DNA of 64,000 bases from Clarkia xantiana subsp. parviflora (GCA_036873135.1 JAPTYO010000002.1:18440452-18504451); one strand, 5' to 3'. Positions 1 to 9,644 are shown, counted from the first letter of the stretch. Numbers and translations: made by a program. Notes: generated by a model not told the origin, from the sequence alone.

Positions 1-598
1 GGCAATGGTGTACGTTAATTACTAACGTGACTGGTGAAAAATCCATATAATCAGTCATGTCGTGCTAATTTATGCACAACAATAAATAGTGTCTGTCGAG
101 TGTCGACCATCCTAAAAACGACACGTGTAAAACGTTGCCTATTAGCCATTCACCACTGCCCGATCTTTTGGTGATTTTATTATATTTTCAAATTAATTTA
201 ATATGGTATATTGCGCCCTTGAGCTCACGTGTAATTTATTGGAGAAGATTCTCGGAGGAAAAGAAAACAAAGGAAGACGGACCAAGTAAAGTGAAGCGGA
301 CACATTACAATTTCTCTTTCGCTTACCCCAAAAAAAAAAAAGTTCTCTTTCTTTTTGTCGGGTGGGTATTAAAAAAAAAAACTATATAGTGGAGATGCAA
401 CGTGTTATTACACATATGACGATTAGAGTGTAAGTATATATGACAAAAAAAGGACGAACCATATATTATTTGTTAAGTCTCGTACGTGAAACATTTTTGG
501 CCGTAATGTAAGGATCCTCCCTGGCTAACAAACGGCCAGGGACGAGACACGATCGCTATAATAGGTCGAAAGCGATGTGATCGAGGTTGATTTTATAT
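1..598. other. AT-rich flank, no gene recognised
   Basis: This is the host sequence left of copia element F. I see no convincing coding region; the short reading frame at 135-389 has no family features and runs through A/T homopolymers. Two ACGTG cores (near 121-130 and 226-232) and a 7-bp perfect stem (CCCTGGC/GCCAGGG, 519-525 with 535-541, 9-nt loop) are visible but have no evident function. The five bases TATAT at 594-598 would be the left target duplication of element F; the matching copy cannot be tested because the far end of F is missing. Confidence 0.6.
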
Positions 599-1273
599 TG
601 TTGGCATATATCAGGGTTGAAACTGCAAAACACAAAAGTTGAGGGATCAATCTGCAACTCTGAAACTTCGGTGACTAAAATGTAATTAGTCAAATTTCGG
701 TTCTAACATTTAAATATATCTGAAATTACACGTAAAACGACATAAACGAATACGTGATTTTTAATACTGATGCCCGTGCTAATCACAGTCTCCTTAAGGC
801 AATTTCGCCCCACTCCACCCTCGGGTTATGCAAAGGAGTTTCAACACGGGACGATCACCTCCCAAGATTCAACAGTGTCATCAACACGTGTTATGCAACG
901 AAAACGTTTGACCGAACCGAACCTAATACCTGAACACAACAGGATCGATAAAGATGCCGACGACAACGACAGAATAGACAAACAAGAATAATGAAACAGA
1001 TATGCTCCGAAAATGAATAACAGCAAGCTTGATAACATTGATCGGTCGACAACAGCAGGCACCACCTGACAGCAGCACGCAGAGAACAGTATCAGACAAC
1101 AGGAGAAGATTTTCGAGAATGTTGTGAGTGTGAAAATGTGAGGGGATTATGCTTCTATTTATAGTGCAGATAACACTGCTTGACATTAATGAAGTGAATA
1201 ATTAGAGCAATAAATCAACTGAAATAAATGACAGCAATTATACTCTAATGATGGCAACTGTCCAGTTCATATT
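599..1273 (-). repeat. F 3' LTR, distal part
   Basis: This is the U5/R side of the F LTR read on the minus strand. It begins on the plus strand with TGTTGGC at 599 and is cut at 1273 by element G; its continuation is 7311-7694. A TATA-like CTATAAATAG on the minus strand near 1155-1165 is the likely U3/R boundary. Joined across the insertion, the LTR is about 1.06 kb. Short reading frames here (770-1186) are LTR sequence, not genes. Confidence 0.7.
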
Positions 1274-2159
1274 TGTTGGGATCAAAATGACGTGGCCACA
1301 AACTTCACGAAATGGACTTCTAGCCTTCGCCTTGGACGTAGCTCTCTCGAGGACTTGATTTCCTCCGAGAGACTTTTAAGGTTGAGCACCTAAAAATGGG
1401 TGGGGATGGCCCCTGATTCCACTCTAAAGCTTAAGTTAGTAATGTATTTGAGAGTGTAATACATAAGTATTCAGAGCAGATTGTTCTTAATTGAATAAGA
1501 TAGGTCCCTATTTATAAGGGAGAGTTACCGACTTTGTAGAGGCGGCTACTGGCCTCTGATTGGTTGCCTAGGGGCGGCAATCAGCCCTTTGTGATTGGCT
1601 GATAGAAGCGGTTGTCAGTCAGCTGGTGACAAGCAGGTCGCCACCTCATGTTTACTTCGGAGGAAGGTTTTCCTTTTAAGCAGGTGACAAGCAGATCACC
1701 ACCTCAAGTTTACTTCGGAGGGAGGTTTTCCCTTGGAAACGGTGGGAAGCAGGTCGCCACCTGTCTTTACTTCGAGGGAAGGTTTTCCTTTGGAGACGGT
1801 GGGAAGCAAGTCGCCACCTGTCTTTACTTCGAGGGAAGGTTTTCCCTTGGAGACGGTGGGAAGCAGGTCGCCACCTGTCTTTACTTCGAGGAAAGGTTTT
1901 TCCTTGGAGACGGTGGGAAAACAGGTCGCCACCTGTCCTCTGGAAGATTCTCTAAGTCTCCATAGTCGACCAGTCATTCTTTTGAAGTCGACTTCTTCAT
2001 GATCGGTAGTCGACCTTTTATCTCCAAATGGTTGGAATAAACAAGAAAGGTCGTCGACTTCTTCTCCTCGCCCTGAAAGTGTACTCGACCTGTCACCTGT
2101 AGGAAATCACCATAGACCAAGAACGTACATACATAGTCGGGTTTATTTATAACCCAACA
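1274..2159 (-). repeat. G 3' LTR
   Basis: It is nearly identical to 6421-7305, with scattered substitutions and small indels, so the insertion is not brand new. On the minus strand it starts TGTTGGGTTATAAATAA, a small hairpin (GGGTT/AACCC) around an AT core. A TATA box (TATAAATA, minus strand) lies near 1508-1516. A 57-bp minisatellite occupies U3. Confidence 0.9.
1625..1945 (-). repeat. 57-bp tandem repeat in U3 of G 3' LTR
   Basis: About five to six units of 57-58 bp; the conserved core TCGCCACCTG recurs at roughly 1638, 1696, 1754, 1811, 1868 and 1926. Most units contain CAGGT-CGCC-ACCTG, a perfect 5-bp stem with a 4-base loop. The array lies upstream of the TATA box in element sense, the place for enhancer-like repeats. 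Apparent reading frames on both strands here are by-products of the repeat. Confidence 0.85.
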
Positions 2160-2264
2160 CTTGCCCCCGAGACTAGAGTCGTCAGCTTCATTTACTTAAG
2201 GTGAAGGCTTGAGTCGAGTAAAGCCCCATTTTGTGGCGAGATAATCTAATTCTCAGGACTTACT

Positions 2265-3184
2265 TTCCAGAAGCTGAAGAGGCCCTTATCAATGCTTCCA
2301 TTCGTCTCCGCCTCGAGGATCCTCCTATAAACTGGGTAATCCTTTTTTCTTTCTATCTTTAGTCGTTTCTTGAATCATTTCTTTTGCTTTCTGTAGGTCT
2401 ATTTAAAAGGCTTTTTGATAAGCAGGCGGCGGCTGGAGTGCCCCTTGCTGGTGAGGCAGCAGGAAGTGGAAGTGGAACTAGAGCCACTTCGAAACCTCTG
2501 TCCATGGAGGACGCCACTCGAATGTTCCTGCATCGACAGTCCAAGGTAGAACCATATTCTTATTCGTTGATACATATTATTTGTACCTTATGTTGACGAC
2601 TTTTTCCTTTCCAGGCCAACCGCGATTTCTTGCAGGTGGGTCAGTTGCTCATCGACCTTGGCGAGGAGTTATCTCTCGCAAAGGGGCAGCTTGCTTCCCT
2701 GGAGTCGGAGGCCAAAGAAGTGTAGGGCCTTCGGGAAAAGGTGGCTCGCCTTGAAGGGGAGGTTTCCAGCCTTCAGAGGGTCTTGGGCACCATATCTGGG
2801 GAGCTCGATACCTGCAAGGAGGCTCTGAAAGCTAGTGGAGTTTTGGCGGCCGTGCTTGGCAAGGCATATCCTGATGCTGCTGCCTTCTCCAAAATTTTCC
2901 GTGCCCAACTGGATTCTCAGAGCGAAGAGAACATCGAGCTGAAGAAGTGGGTGGAAGAGCTCGAGGAGCCTGAGCGGAACGCTGTTGCCGCTTACAAGGT
3001 CAGCTTGGCCTTTCAAACGGACGCCGCCATGGCGAGCGGGCAGATGCTTCTCTCAGTTTTGCTTCATTGGTGGCCGACCTTAGGGCCTTGGGCCCCGACC
3101 TGGACCTCTCGAGAGTGGCAGTTCTTCGAGAATATCTGCAGGAGGAAGCTAAAGCCAAAGCTAGGGCTGATAGATAGATTTTAG
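2265..3184 (+). pseudogene. antisense extra ORF of element G, coiled-coil protein, decayed
   Basis: This gene lies on the plus strand, opposite to gag of G, between the repeat array and the 3' LTR. Three exon-like blocks can be followed: about 2265-2331, 2397-2544 and 2615-3184. They are separated by GT...AG intervals of about 65-70 bp with pyrimidine-rich 3' ends (2332-2396, 2545-2614). The last block reads as a heptad-rich helix with many Glu, Lys, Leu and Ala (a coiled coil). It contains a TAG stop near 2723, and the end of the frame has shifted near 3010-3040; in the neighbouring frame a plausible C-terminus ends at 3184. Antisense extra ORFs in this position are known from Tat-lineage gypsy elements, some with a 'putative gypsy-type transposon' domain; that N-terminal domain is not visible here. 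Function is unknown and this copy is broken. Confidence 0.6.
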
Positions 3185-3418
3185 CATAGACACTTTTAAA
3201 TTCCTTCTCGATATTTTGTAAACTCCCGTTTATTACTGAAGGATAATTTTTAGCAATCTTACATATGCTCGCCCTCTCTTGGGCTTTTCACCGTTTTCAT
3301 AGATCTTTCAACGGACTTAATAGAAAACATACTCGACTTTAGAACAATCATTAGGTCTCCATATAATCGAATGATTTTAAGGGTAAATCCCAAATATATA
3401 ACCTTTCTCTCGAGTTGT
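3185..3418. other. G 3' noncoding stretch
   Basis: This runs between the end of the antisense ORF and the repeat arrays. I see no reading frame or structure of note; an AT-rich part could hold the polyadenylation region of the antisense transcript. Confidence 0.4.
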
Positions 3419-3513
3419 AGACTTCGATCGAATCGTCGCCGTACCTAGGCTTTGGTCCCCATTTTGGGCACATAATGGTCGACCACCGATTTGTAGACTT
3501 CGATCGAATCGTC
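3419..3513 (-). repeat. single 76-bp repeat unit plus hybrid junction
   Basis: One unit of the 76-bp family (3419-3494) matches those at 4347-4652. The following unit starts as a 76-mer (ACTTCGATCGAATCGTCG) and changes in mid-unit to the 53-bp family at about 3513. The 53-bp array thus sits between 76-bp units, as if amplified from a junction inside a 76-bp array. Confidence 0.8.
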
Positions 3514-4346
3514 GTCGACTGTATGAAGTTGAGGAGTCAGTGAAGACTGATCCTTTGTAGATGGCGACTTTCGGAAGTCGAGGAGTCGGTTAAGACCGAT
3601 CCTTTGTAGATCTTCGCCGACTGTATGAAGTCCAGGAGTCAGTGAAGACTGATCATTTGTAGATCTTCGCCGACTGTATGAAGTCGAGGAGTCAGTGAAG
3701 ACTGATCCTTTGTAGATCTTCGCCGACTGTATGAAGTCGAGGAGTCAGTGAAGACTGATCCTTTGTAAATCTTCGCCGACTGTATGAAGTCGAGGAGTCA
3801 GTGAAGACTGATCCTTTGTAGATGGCGACTTTCGGAAGTCGAGGAGTCGGTTAAGACCGATCCTTTGTAGATCTTCGCCGACTGTATGAAATCGAGGAGT
3901 CAGTGAAGACTGATCCTTTGTAGATCTTCGCCGACTGTATGAAGTCGAGGAGTCAGTGAAGACTGATCCTTTGTAGATCTTCGCCGACTGTATGAAGTCG
4001 AGGAGTCACTGAAGACTGATCATTTGTAGATCTTCGCCGACTGTATGAAGTCGAGGAGTCAGTGAAGACTGATCCTTTTTAGATCTTCGCCGACTGTATG
4101 AAGTCGAGGAGTCAGTGAAGACTGATCCTTTGTAGATCTTCGCCGACTGTATGAAGTCGAGGAGTCAGTGAAGACTGATCCTTTGTAGATCTTCGCCGAC
4201 TGTATGAAGTCGAGGAGTCAGTGAAGACTGGTCCTTTTTAGATCTTCGCCGACTGTATGAAGTCGAGGAGTCAGTGAAGACTGATCCTTTGTAGATCTTC
4301 GCCGACTGTATGAAGTCGAGGAGTCAGTGAAGACTGATCCTTTGTA
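3514..4346 (-). repeat. 53-bp satellite-like array in 3' region of G
   Basis: Fifteen complete units plus the hybrid start, with unit starts at 3560, 3609, 3662, 3715, 3768, 3821, 3870, 3923, 3976, 4029, 4082, 4135, 4188, 4241 and 4294. Thirteen are 53 bp; two (3560 and 3821) are a 49-bp variant. Each unit holds two hairpins: CGACT/AGTCG, and TCAGT-gaag-ACTGA extended by GGA/TCC past a one-base bulge. The variant keeps both (CGACTT/AAGTCG and TCGGT-taag-ACCGA). Expandable tandem repeats in the 3' region are established for Tat-type elements. Confidence 0.95.
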
Positions 4347-4652
4347 GATCTTCCATCGAATTGTCACCGTACCTAGGCTTTAGTCGCCATTTTGGGCAAA
4401 TAATGGTCGACAACCGATTTGTAGACTTCGATCGAATCGTCGCCGTACCTAGGCTTTGGTCGCCATTTTGGGCACATAATGGTCGACGACCGATTTGTAG
4501 ACCTTCCATCGAATTGTCGCCGTACCTAGGCTTTAGTCGCTATTTTGGGCACATAATGGTCGACAACCGATTTGTAGACTTCGATCGAATCGTCGCCGTA
4601 CCTAGGCTTTGGTCGCCATTTTGGGCACATAATGGTCGACGACCGATTTGTA
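4347..4652 (-). repeat. four 76/77-bp repeats forming a 153-bp dimer pattern
   Basis: Units start at 4347, 4424, 4500 and 4577. Units 1 and 3 (77 bp, CTTCCATCGAATTGTC at the start, CGACAACCG near the end) differ consistently from units 2 and 4 (76 bp, CTTCGATCGAATCGTC and CGACGACCG). The array is therefore two copies of a 153-bp dimer, a small higher-order repeat. The units contain palindromes TTCGATCGAA and CCTAGG. Reading frames over this interval are repeat artefacts. Confidence 0.9.
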
Positions 4653-4787
4653 GCGAGTTTGATGGTGGTGACATTGGAATGATGATTTCTTTATGAAGAA
4701 AGTAGATCGAAGGATATTTTTTATTCATCAATTCCTGAATATTTCATCAAAAAAAGAAAACTCGACATTAGTTATAACAAATATCTA

Positions 4788-6419
4788 TCATAGAATTTGA
4801 TTATGAATTCTCTGCTTGTCGTGTCGCGACTTGATAACAATGTCGAGCCATGTTTTGGTCCCACCGGCGATAAAGTTGATCGTTCCTCTTGGGGGGGGGG
4901 GGGGGGGGGGTTGATCACGAGGAGGTGATCGAGATTCCTCCATTGGGCTACAATTTCGCTTCTTCGGAATATTGGGGTTCTTTTCCACAAATTTTAATAA
5001 TTTGCCCCTCTGGATAAGGGTCTCTATATCTTGCTTCAAGATGGTATACCCATTTGTGTTATGCCCCCTTACCTGATGGTAGCGACAGTAAGCATTTACC
5101 TGGTAACCCAGCATGTTTCTTCTTGCCGGTGGCGGGTTAGTAAGGCGGAGCTTCTCCATTTCCTGAAGTACTACCGATACATTATGGGTAAGAGGAGTAT
5201 ATTTGGAAGGATAAGGATTAGAATCTCTCCTTATTCTTTGTCGATTCCCTGGTCGGAAGTTTCGCCCATGTCTTTCTTTCCTCCTAGGTGGTCGGGAAGC
5301 GGAGCCCTCCTCGATCTTGGCGGGTACCAGTGGTTTCTCGACTTCTTTGGGCAGCCCTTCATGCGACCTCTCTAGGTCGATGAATTTCTTTACTTTGATG
5401 GCGAGGGCGTCAATCCTTTGCACGGGCTTCATCACCATGCTGTCCTTCAGAGCTTGGCTCTGCACTCTAAGACCCCTCCAGAAGGTCTTGATCAGCTCGC
5501 CATCCGTGGCGTCCTCGTTCAGATGTTGGAGTATCTTGTGAAACCTTGTGTAGTAGTTGGCCAAGGTTTCACCTGGGCCTTGCTCGATCTTGTCGAGGAA
5601 GTTCATGCTCTTGAGGCGGTGCCTCTGACCTATGTGTCCTTCAATGAACTTGGTTTTCAGCTCATTCCACGAGTCTATAGAGTTGTCGGGGAGACCATAA
5701 AACCAAGTAGACGCCTCTTCCTTCAGCGTGGTTGGGAAGAGTGTTGCATAATGATCAGGCGTTGCCCCTCTTCCCAAGAGGGAGGAGTTGTGGGCGTTGA
5801 TGTGGCGAACTGGGTCGCCTTCTCCGGTATAATCGTCGATGCTCCTCGCGAAGACTTACGGGGGAACTCGAGTATTGAATAGCCTTTTGGTGAAGGGGTG
5901 AGAAGTATGATCACGAACGATGAGCAAATCGTTCGCACATCGCCTCTTCTTCTCCAACAGTTCTTCGACTTGCCCTATTGTGAATAGGGCAGGCTCCTTG
6001 CTCGCCGTTTCGGCCTCGGGAGCTTTAGGGGTTTCTTTCTCCAGGAGATTCTCCTCCTGGATTTTCACACTGGAAGCTACTTCTTCCTTTTGTGAGGCCT
6101 CTCGGGTTGGCTCTCTTTTTTCTGGAACAGTCCCTGCCTGGGTTTCGTTCCAAAAAGTAATAAAGGCAGCTATTACCTCCGGAGGAACTGCCTGGGGAGC
6201 TGTCCTCGAATCTTCCAAAATTGGCAGAAATTTGGAATGGTTGAGGGTTTCATCGCCGCCAACACCATTAGATTGGGGTATTGGGGGATCTTCTTGGTGG
6301 ATCGGCCTCAATGTGGTAGGATCCACTGGTGGACTGCTCCTTTCTTCCACCGGAGTGTTGGAAATCTTGCTCTTTTTGGCAGCCATGACTTTTTGATCTG
6401 TTCCCACAGACGGCGCCAA
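4788..6419 (-). pseudogene. gag polyprotein of element G, one in-frame stop
   Basis: The minus-strand frame starts at 6419, next to the primer binding site, and ends at 4788, with a single TAA at about 5856-5858. Gag would form the virus-like particle in the cytoplasm. The N-terminal 187 residues are charged and low in complexity. After the stop comes a Retrotrans_gag capsid domain (ASTWFYGLPDNSIDSWNEL, then a GETLANYYTRF helix), a basic Arg-rich linker and a zinc knuckle CRYHQVRGHNTNGY, whose fourth ligand is Tyr where the family has Cys. A Pro run encoded by about 20 G bases (4891-4910) follows, then GTINFIAGG, which in relatives leads into protease; the frame ends soon after. The first ATG after the stop is at 5777. 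Readthrough is possible but decay is simpler. Confidence 0.85.
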
Positions 6420-6420
6420 A
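6400..6420 (-). promoter_or_regulatory. primer binding site of element G
   Basis: Next to the 5' LTR, the minus strand reads TTTGGCGCCGTCTGTGGGAA. TGGCGCC followed by this pattern is the class of tRNA primer site seen in Tat/Athila-type plant gypsy elements, usually assigned to tRNA-Asp. It fixes the orientation of G and identifies 6421-7305 as the 5' LTR. Confidence 0.75.
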
Positions 6421-7305
6421 TGTTGGGATCAAAATGACGTGGCCACAAACTTCACGGAATGGACTTCTAGGCTTCGCCTTGGACGTAGCTCTCTCGAGGA
6501 CTTGATTTCCTCCGGGAGACTTTTAAGGTCGAGCACCTAAAAAGGGGTGGGGATGGCCCCTGATTCTACTCCGAAGCTTAAGTTAGTAATGTATTTGAGA
6601 GTGTAATATATAAGTATTCAGAGCAGATTGTTCTTAATTGAATAAGATAGGTCCCTATTTATAGGGGAGAGTTACCGACTTTGTAGAGGCGGCTACTGGC
6701 CTCTGATTGGTTGCCTAGGGGCGGCAATCAACCCTTTGTGATTGGCTGATAGAAGCGGTTGTCAGTCAGCTGGTGACAAGCAGGTCGCCACCTCATGTTT
6801 ACTTCGGAGGAAGGTTTTCCTTTTAAGCAGGTGACAAGCAGGTCACCACCTCATGTTTACTTCGGAGGGAGGCTTTCCCTTGGAGACGGTGGGAAGCAGG
6901 TCGCCACCTGTCTTTACTTCGAGGGAAGGTTTTCCTTTGGAGACGGTGGGAAGCAGGTCGCCACCTGTCTTTACTTCGAGGGAAGGTTTTCCCTTGGAGA
7001 CGGTGGTAAGCAGGTCGCCACCTGTCTTTACTTTGAGGAAAGGTTTTCCCTTGGAGACAGTGGGAAACAGGTCGCCCCCTGTCCTCTGGAAGATTCTCTA
7101 AGTCTCCATAGTCGACCAGCCATTCTTTTGAAGTCGACTTCTTCATGATCGGTAGTCGACCTTTTATCTCCAAATGGTTGGAATAAACAAGAAACGTCAT
7201 CGACTTCTTCTCCTCGCCCTGAAAGCGTACTCGACCTGTCACTTGTAGGAAATCACCAAAGACCAAGAACGTACATACATAGTTGGGTTTATTTATAACC
7301 CAACA
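6421..7305 (-). repeat. G 5' LTR
   Basis: Partner of 1274-2159, with the same termini and minisatellite. On the minus strand U3 begins at 7305, the TATA box is near 6654-6662 and transcription should start about 30 bases further on, toward gag. The ATATT duplication follows at 7306-7310. Confidence 0.9.
6773..7092 (-). repeat. 57-bp tandem repeat in U3 of G 5' LTR
   Basis: Counterpart of 1625-1945, with about the same unit number. It sits roughly 110-430 bases upstream of the LTR TATA box in element sense. Units differ by point changes between the two LTRs, so the arrays have drifted since insertion. Confidence 0.85.
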
Positions 7306-7310
7306 ATATT

Positions 7311-7694
7311 CACTTCATTTACTCATCTGTCTGCTGATTCATTGAACCTGGACGGAACCAGAGACCGGTTCAGCAAAACTAGACCCACGCAAGGCAAGCA
7401 TTTCTGAACCGAAATTCGTGTACCTACGTCGCGGGCACGCACACAAGCCAAGCTTACCGGGGTGGGTATTCGAACCACTCGACTGCACCCCCCCTGCGCG
7501 CGTGGAGAGAGCCTTTCATCTAGTAAGATGTTACTAGTATAAAATGAATTGCATTATATAAACTAGAAGAAAACCAAATTTCTGGCCGGTGTGGTATTGA
7601 AATATCACATAAGCAAACACAATTGCCATTCAAACCACTCCAAAATGGGCTTCAAAGAAAATCCATCAAGGCCCACGAGGCCTTACAGCCAACA
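7311..7694 (-). repeat. F 3' LTR, proximal part (U3 start)
   Basis: On the minus strand the LTR starts TGTTGGC at 7694 and runs to the G insertion. Removing G and one ATATT copy joins this piece to 599-1273. It contains a G/C-run near 7485-7500 and a tRNA B-box-like GGTTCGAATACC on the minus strand, considered and not called. Confidence 0.7.
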
Positions 7695-8131
7695 ATCCCA
7701 CACATGAATGGAAATTGGAAACCTAACGCTCTAGACTCTCGAATGTTGTGTTCAACGGTTAATACCTGCAAAGGATAGGTAGGGGTAACCCCTTTGAACC
7801 TACCCCTTGTGGGATCATGCCTTTTCTACTGACTGGTCGGTAGACACGATGTCCTTGAATCGACTGTCGTTGGTGTAAATGACGACATAACCCACACAGG
7901 TACCTTCCTAGTATAGTTCGGTTCACGCCCTGTGATCCCTAGGCCCTGGATCACTAGCCTGGTTCTGCAAGCGTTTCTAAGAATTGCACCCTCAACAACT
8001 CCTTTCGAAGCGGCCCCACTTCTCACTCGCATAGGTGATTCTTTAAGAACATTATCACGACTCTGAGTTCTCCTTACGAATCATTAAAAGCTTTGCGGAA
8101 AATGTGATTTCAATCAAGTAATATCCAATTA
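7695..8131 (-). other. F 3' untranslated region
   Basis: This lies between the pol end and the 3' LTR of F. It has short scattered reading frames with no recognised product. The minus strand just before the LTR is purine-rich (TGTGGGAT), a plausible plus-strand priming site. Confidence 0.5.
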
Positions 8132-8674
8132 CTATGCTCGGTTTAACCGCTGATTGAAGATCAACACGGGCAAAAGCTTAACTGCATCTCTATCACTGTT
8201 TGCATCATAGGAATGGGCTCGGGGTTTGACCCCCACAGTGACCACACTCACTCTTGTGATTAGGTTGTCCCTTTGAACCAAGTTCTTGGGATTTCCAGTC
8301 ATCATGGTTGGGTTTTCCTTCTCAAGAGCGTTTCCTCCACGGGCTTTAGCCCCATTCCTTTCAATGCTTGGCCAAATAACTCTTTGTTTAACCCTTTTGG
8401 TTAGCGGATCCGCAATATTATCAACCGATCTCGTAAAGTCGATCGTGATAATTCCGGTAGAGAGTAATTGTCTAATGGAATTGTGTCTTCGACGGATATG
8501 TCTTGACTTTCCATTATATATAAGATTGTGCGCTCTGCCGATTGCGGCTTGACAATCGCAATGAACGCAGATTGCGGGCACAGGTTTTGGCCATCTCGGA
8601 ACATCCTCGAGGAAATGTCGTAGCCATTCTGCCTCCTCGGCACACTTATCCAGTGCAATATACTCAGACTCCAT
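8132..8674 (-). pseudogene. copia RNase H domain of F
   Basis: The minus-strand frame holds MESEYIALDKCAEEAEWLR, CVHCDCQAAIG (the DSQ-type catalytic region, here DCQ), SRHIRRRHNSIRQL and DFTRSVDNIADPLTK, the standard C-terminal signatures of Ty1-copia RNase H, which degrades the RNA strand of the cDNA hybrid. A TGA lies just upstream in the same frame, separating this part from reverse transcriptase. The last 70 or so residues look like 3' extension rather than domain. Confidence 0.85.
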
Positions 8675-8680
8675 CGTGGA

Positions 8681-9377
8681 TCAGGCTATGACTGTTTGCT
8701 TTGAGGATTTCCACGACACTGCTGCACCTCCTAAGGTGAATACGTAACCACTCATACTCAAAGAGTCCGTGTCTCTGGAATCGGACACCCAATTCCCATC
8801 ACTATAGCCTTCGAACACAGAAGGATACCTTGTATAGTGTAAACCATGACTCCGAGTATATCTCAGATACCTCAGTAACCTGATTACCCCACGCCAGTGA
8901 TCAACACTGGGGTTACTCGTATATCGACTCAAAAAACTTACAGCGTGAGCGATATCTGGCCTAGTGCATGACATTAAGTACATGACACTTCCTATAATTC
9001 GAGCATACTCAATTTGGAAAACTGAATCTCCCTTGTTCTTTGAGAAGTACTTACTCGTATCTATCGGGGTACTGACCTCGTTCTTGTCATCTTTAATAAA
9101 TTTATCCAAAATCTTATCAATGTAATGACTTTGACTTAGAACGAGACCTTCTGATGTTCTGTGGATTTTGATTCCAAGAATCACATCGGCAAGTCCCATA
9201 TCTTTCATGTCGAACCTCGAACTCAACATATGCTTTTGTGGACCGGACCATCTCATCGTTACTTCCAACAATAAGCATGTCATCTACGTAAAGACATAGA
9301 ATAACATAACCTTTATATGTATCTCTTACGTAAATACATTTGTCACACTCATTTATTTTGAAACCTTTCTCCATCAT
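8681..9377 (-). pseudogene. copia reverse transcriptase, palm to connection, of F
   Basis: Two overlapping minus-strand frames make up this part, joined by a frameshift at about 9190-9220. The upstream frame has the catalytic motif [11 protein letters not shown], which is intact. The downstream frame has [24 protein letters not shown] and [25 protein letters not shown] segments and the start of RNase H ([10 protein letters not shown]). It would synthesise cDNA in the particle. It is inactive as read because of the frameshift and the stops. Confidence 0.85.
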
Positions 9378-9398
9378 AACACTGTCAAATTTATGATG

Positions 9399-9593
9399 TC
9401 ATTGTTTAGGCGCCTGTTTTAGACCATACAGGGATTTGACAAGCTTACATAGTTTCTTTTCCTGCCCTCGCGCAGAGAAACTCTCAGGTTGTTCCATGTA
9501 GATTTCTTCCTCTAAATCTCTGTTTAAGAAAGCTATTTTCACATCCATTTGATATACTTCTAAATTTCGCAACGCTGCAATAGCAAGTACCAT
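9399..9593 (-). pseudogene. copia reverse transcriptase, N-terminal fingers, of F
   Basis: The frame contains LEVYQMDVKIAFLNRDLEEE and MEQPESF, then KLCKLVKSLYGLKQAPKQ, the conserved fingers and thumb-side motifs of plant copia reverse transcriptase. The catalytic Asp of QMDVK is present. It is separated from both neighbours by stops or frameshifts. Confidence 0.85.
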
Positions 9594-9644
9594 CCTAATG
9601 GAAGTGATTATGGTTACTGGAGAATACGTATCAAAATAATCCAG

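Larger units (their letters stand above)
1274..7305 (-). mobile_element. Ty3-gypsy element G, gag-only, non-autonomous
   Basis: G is 6032 bp on the minus strand, with LTRs of 886 bp (1274-2159) and 885 bp (6421-7305), termini TGTTGGG/CCCAACA and a perfect 5-bp target duplication ATATT (1269-1273 and 7306-7310). In element order it has the 5' LTR, a TGGCGCC-type primer binding site, gag (6419-4788), a long tandem-repeat region (4652-3419), an antisense ORF (2265-3184, plus strand) and the 3' LTR. No protease core, reverse transcriptase, RNase H or integrase is present. The gag type, variable 3' satellite and antisense extra ORF match the Tat branch of plant Ty3-gypsy; the gag-only plan matches elements called TR-GAG. 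The lineage placement is from family knowledge, not a tree. Confidence 0.9.

Noticed and set aside
135..389. 84-residue ORF at the left edge
   Set aside because: Runs through A and T homopolymers, low complexity, no family features.
1648..2002. Repetitive reading frames in both LTRs of G (also 6795-7266)
   Set aside because: They are produced by the 57-bp repeat, whose unit is a multiple of three; open in several frames and both strands.
3514..4346. CRISPR array
   Set aside because: Units are contiguous tandem repeats without spacers, inside a plant retrotransposon, with no cas genes.
7465..7485. tRNA-like B-box GGTTCGAATACC on the minus strand, as a tRNA gene or SINE
   Set aside because: It has one extra base versus the B-box, no credible A-box at the right distance and no cloverleaf; it lies inside the U3 part of the F LTR.
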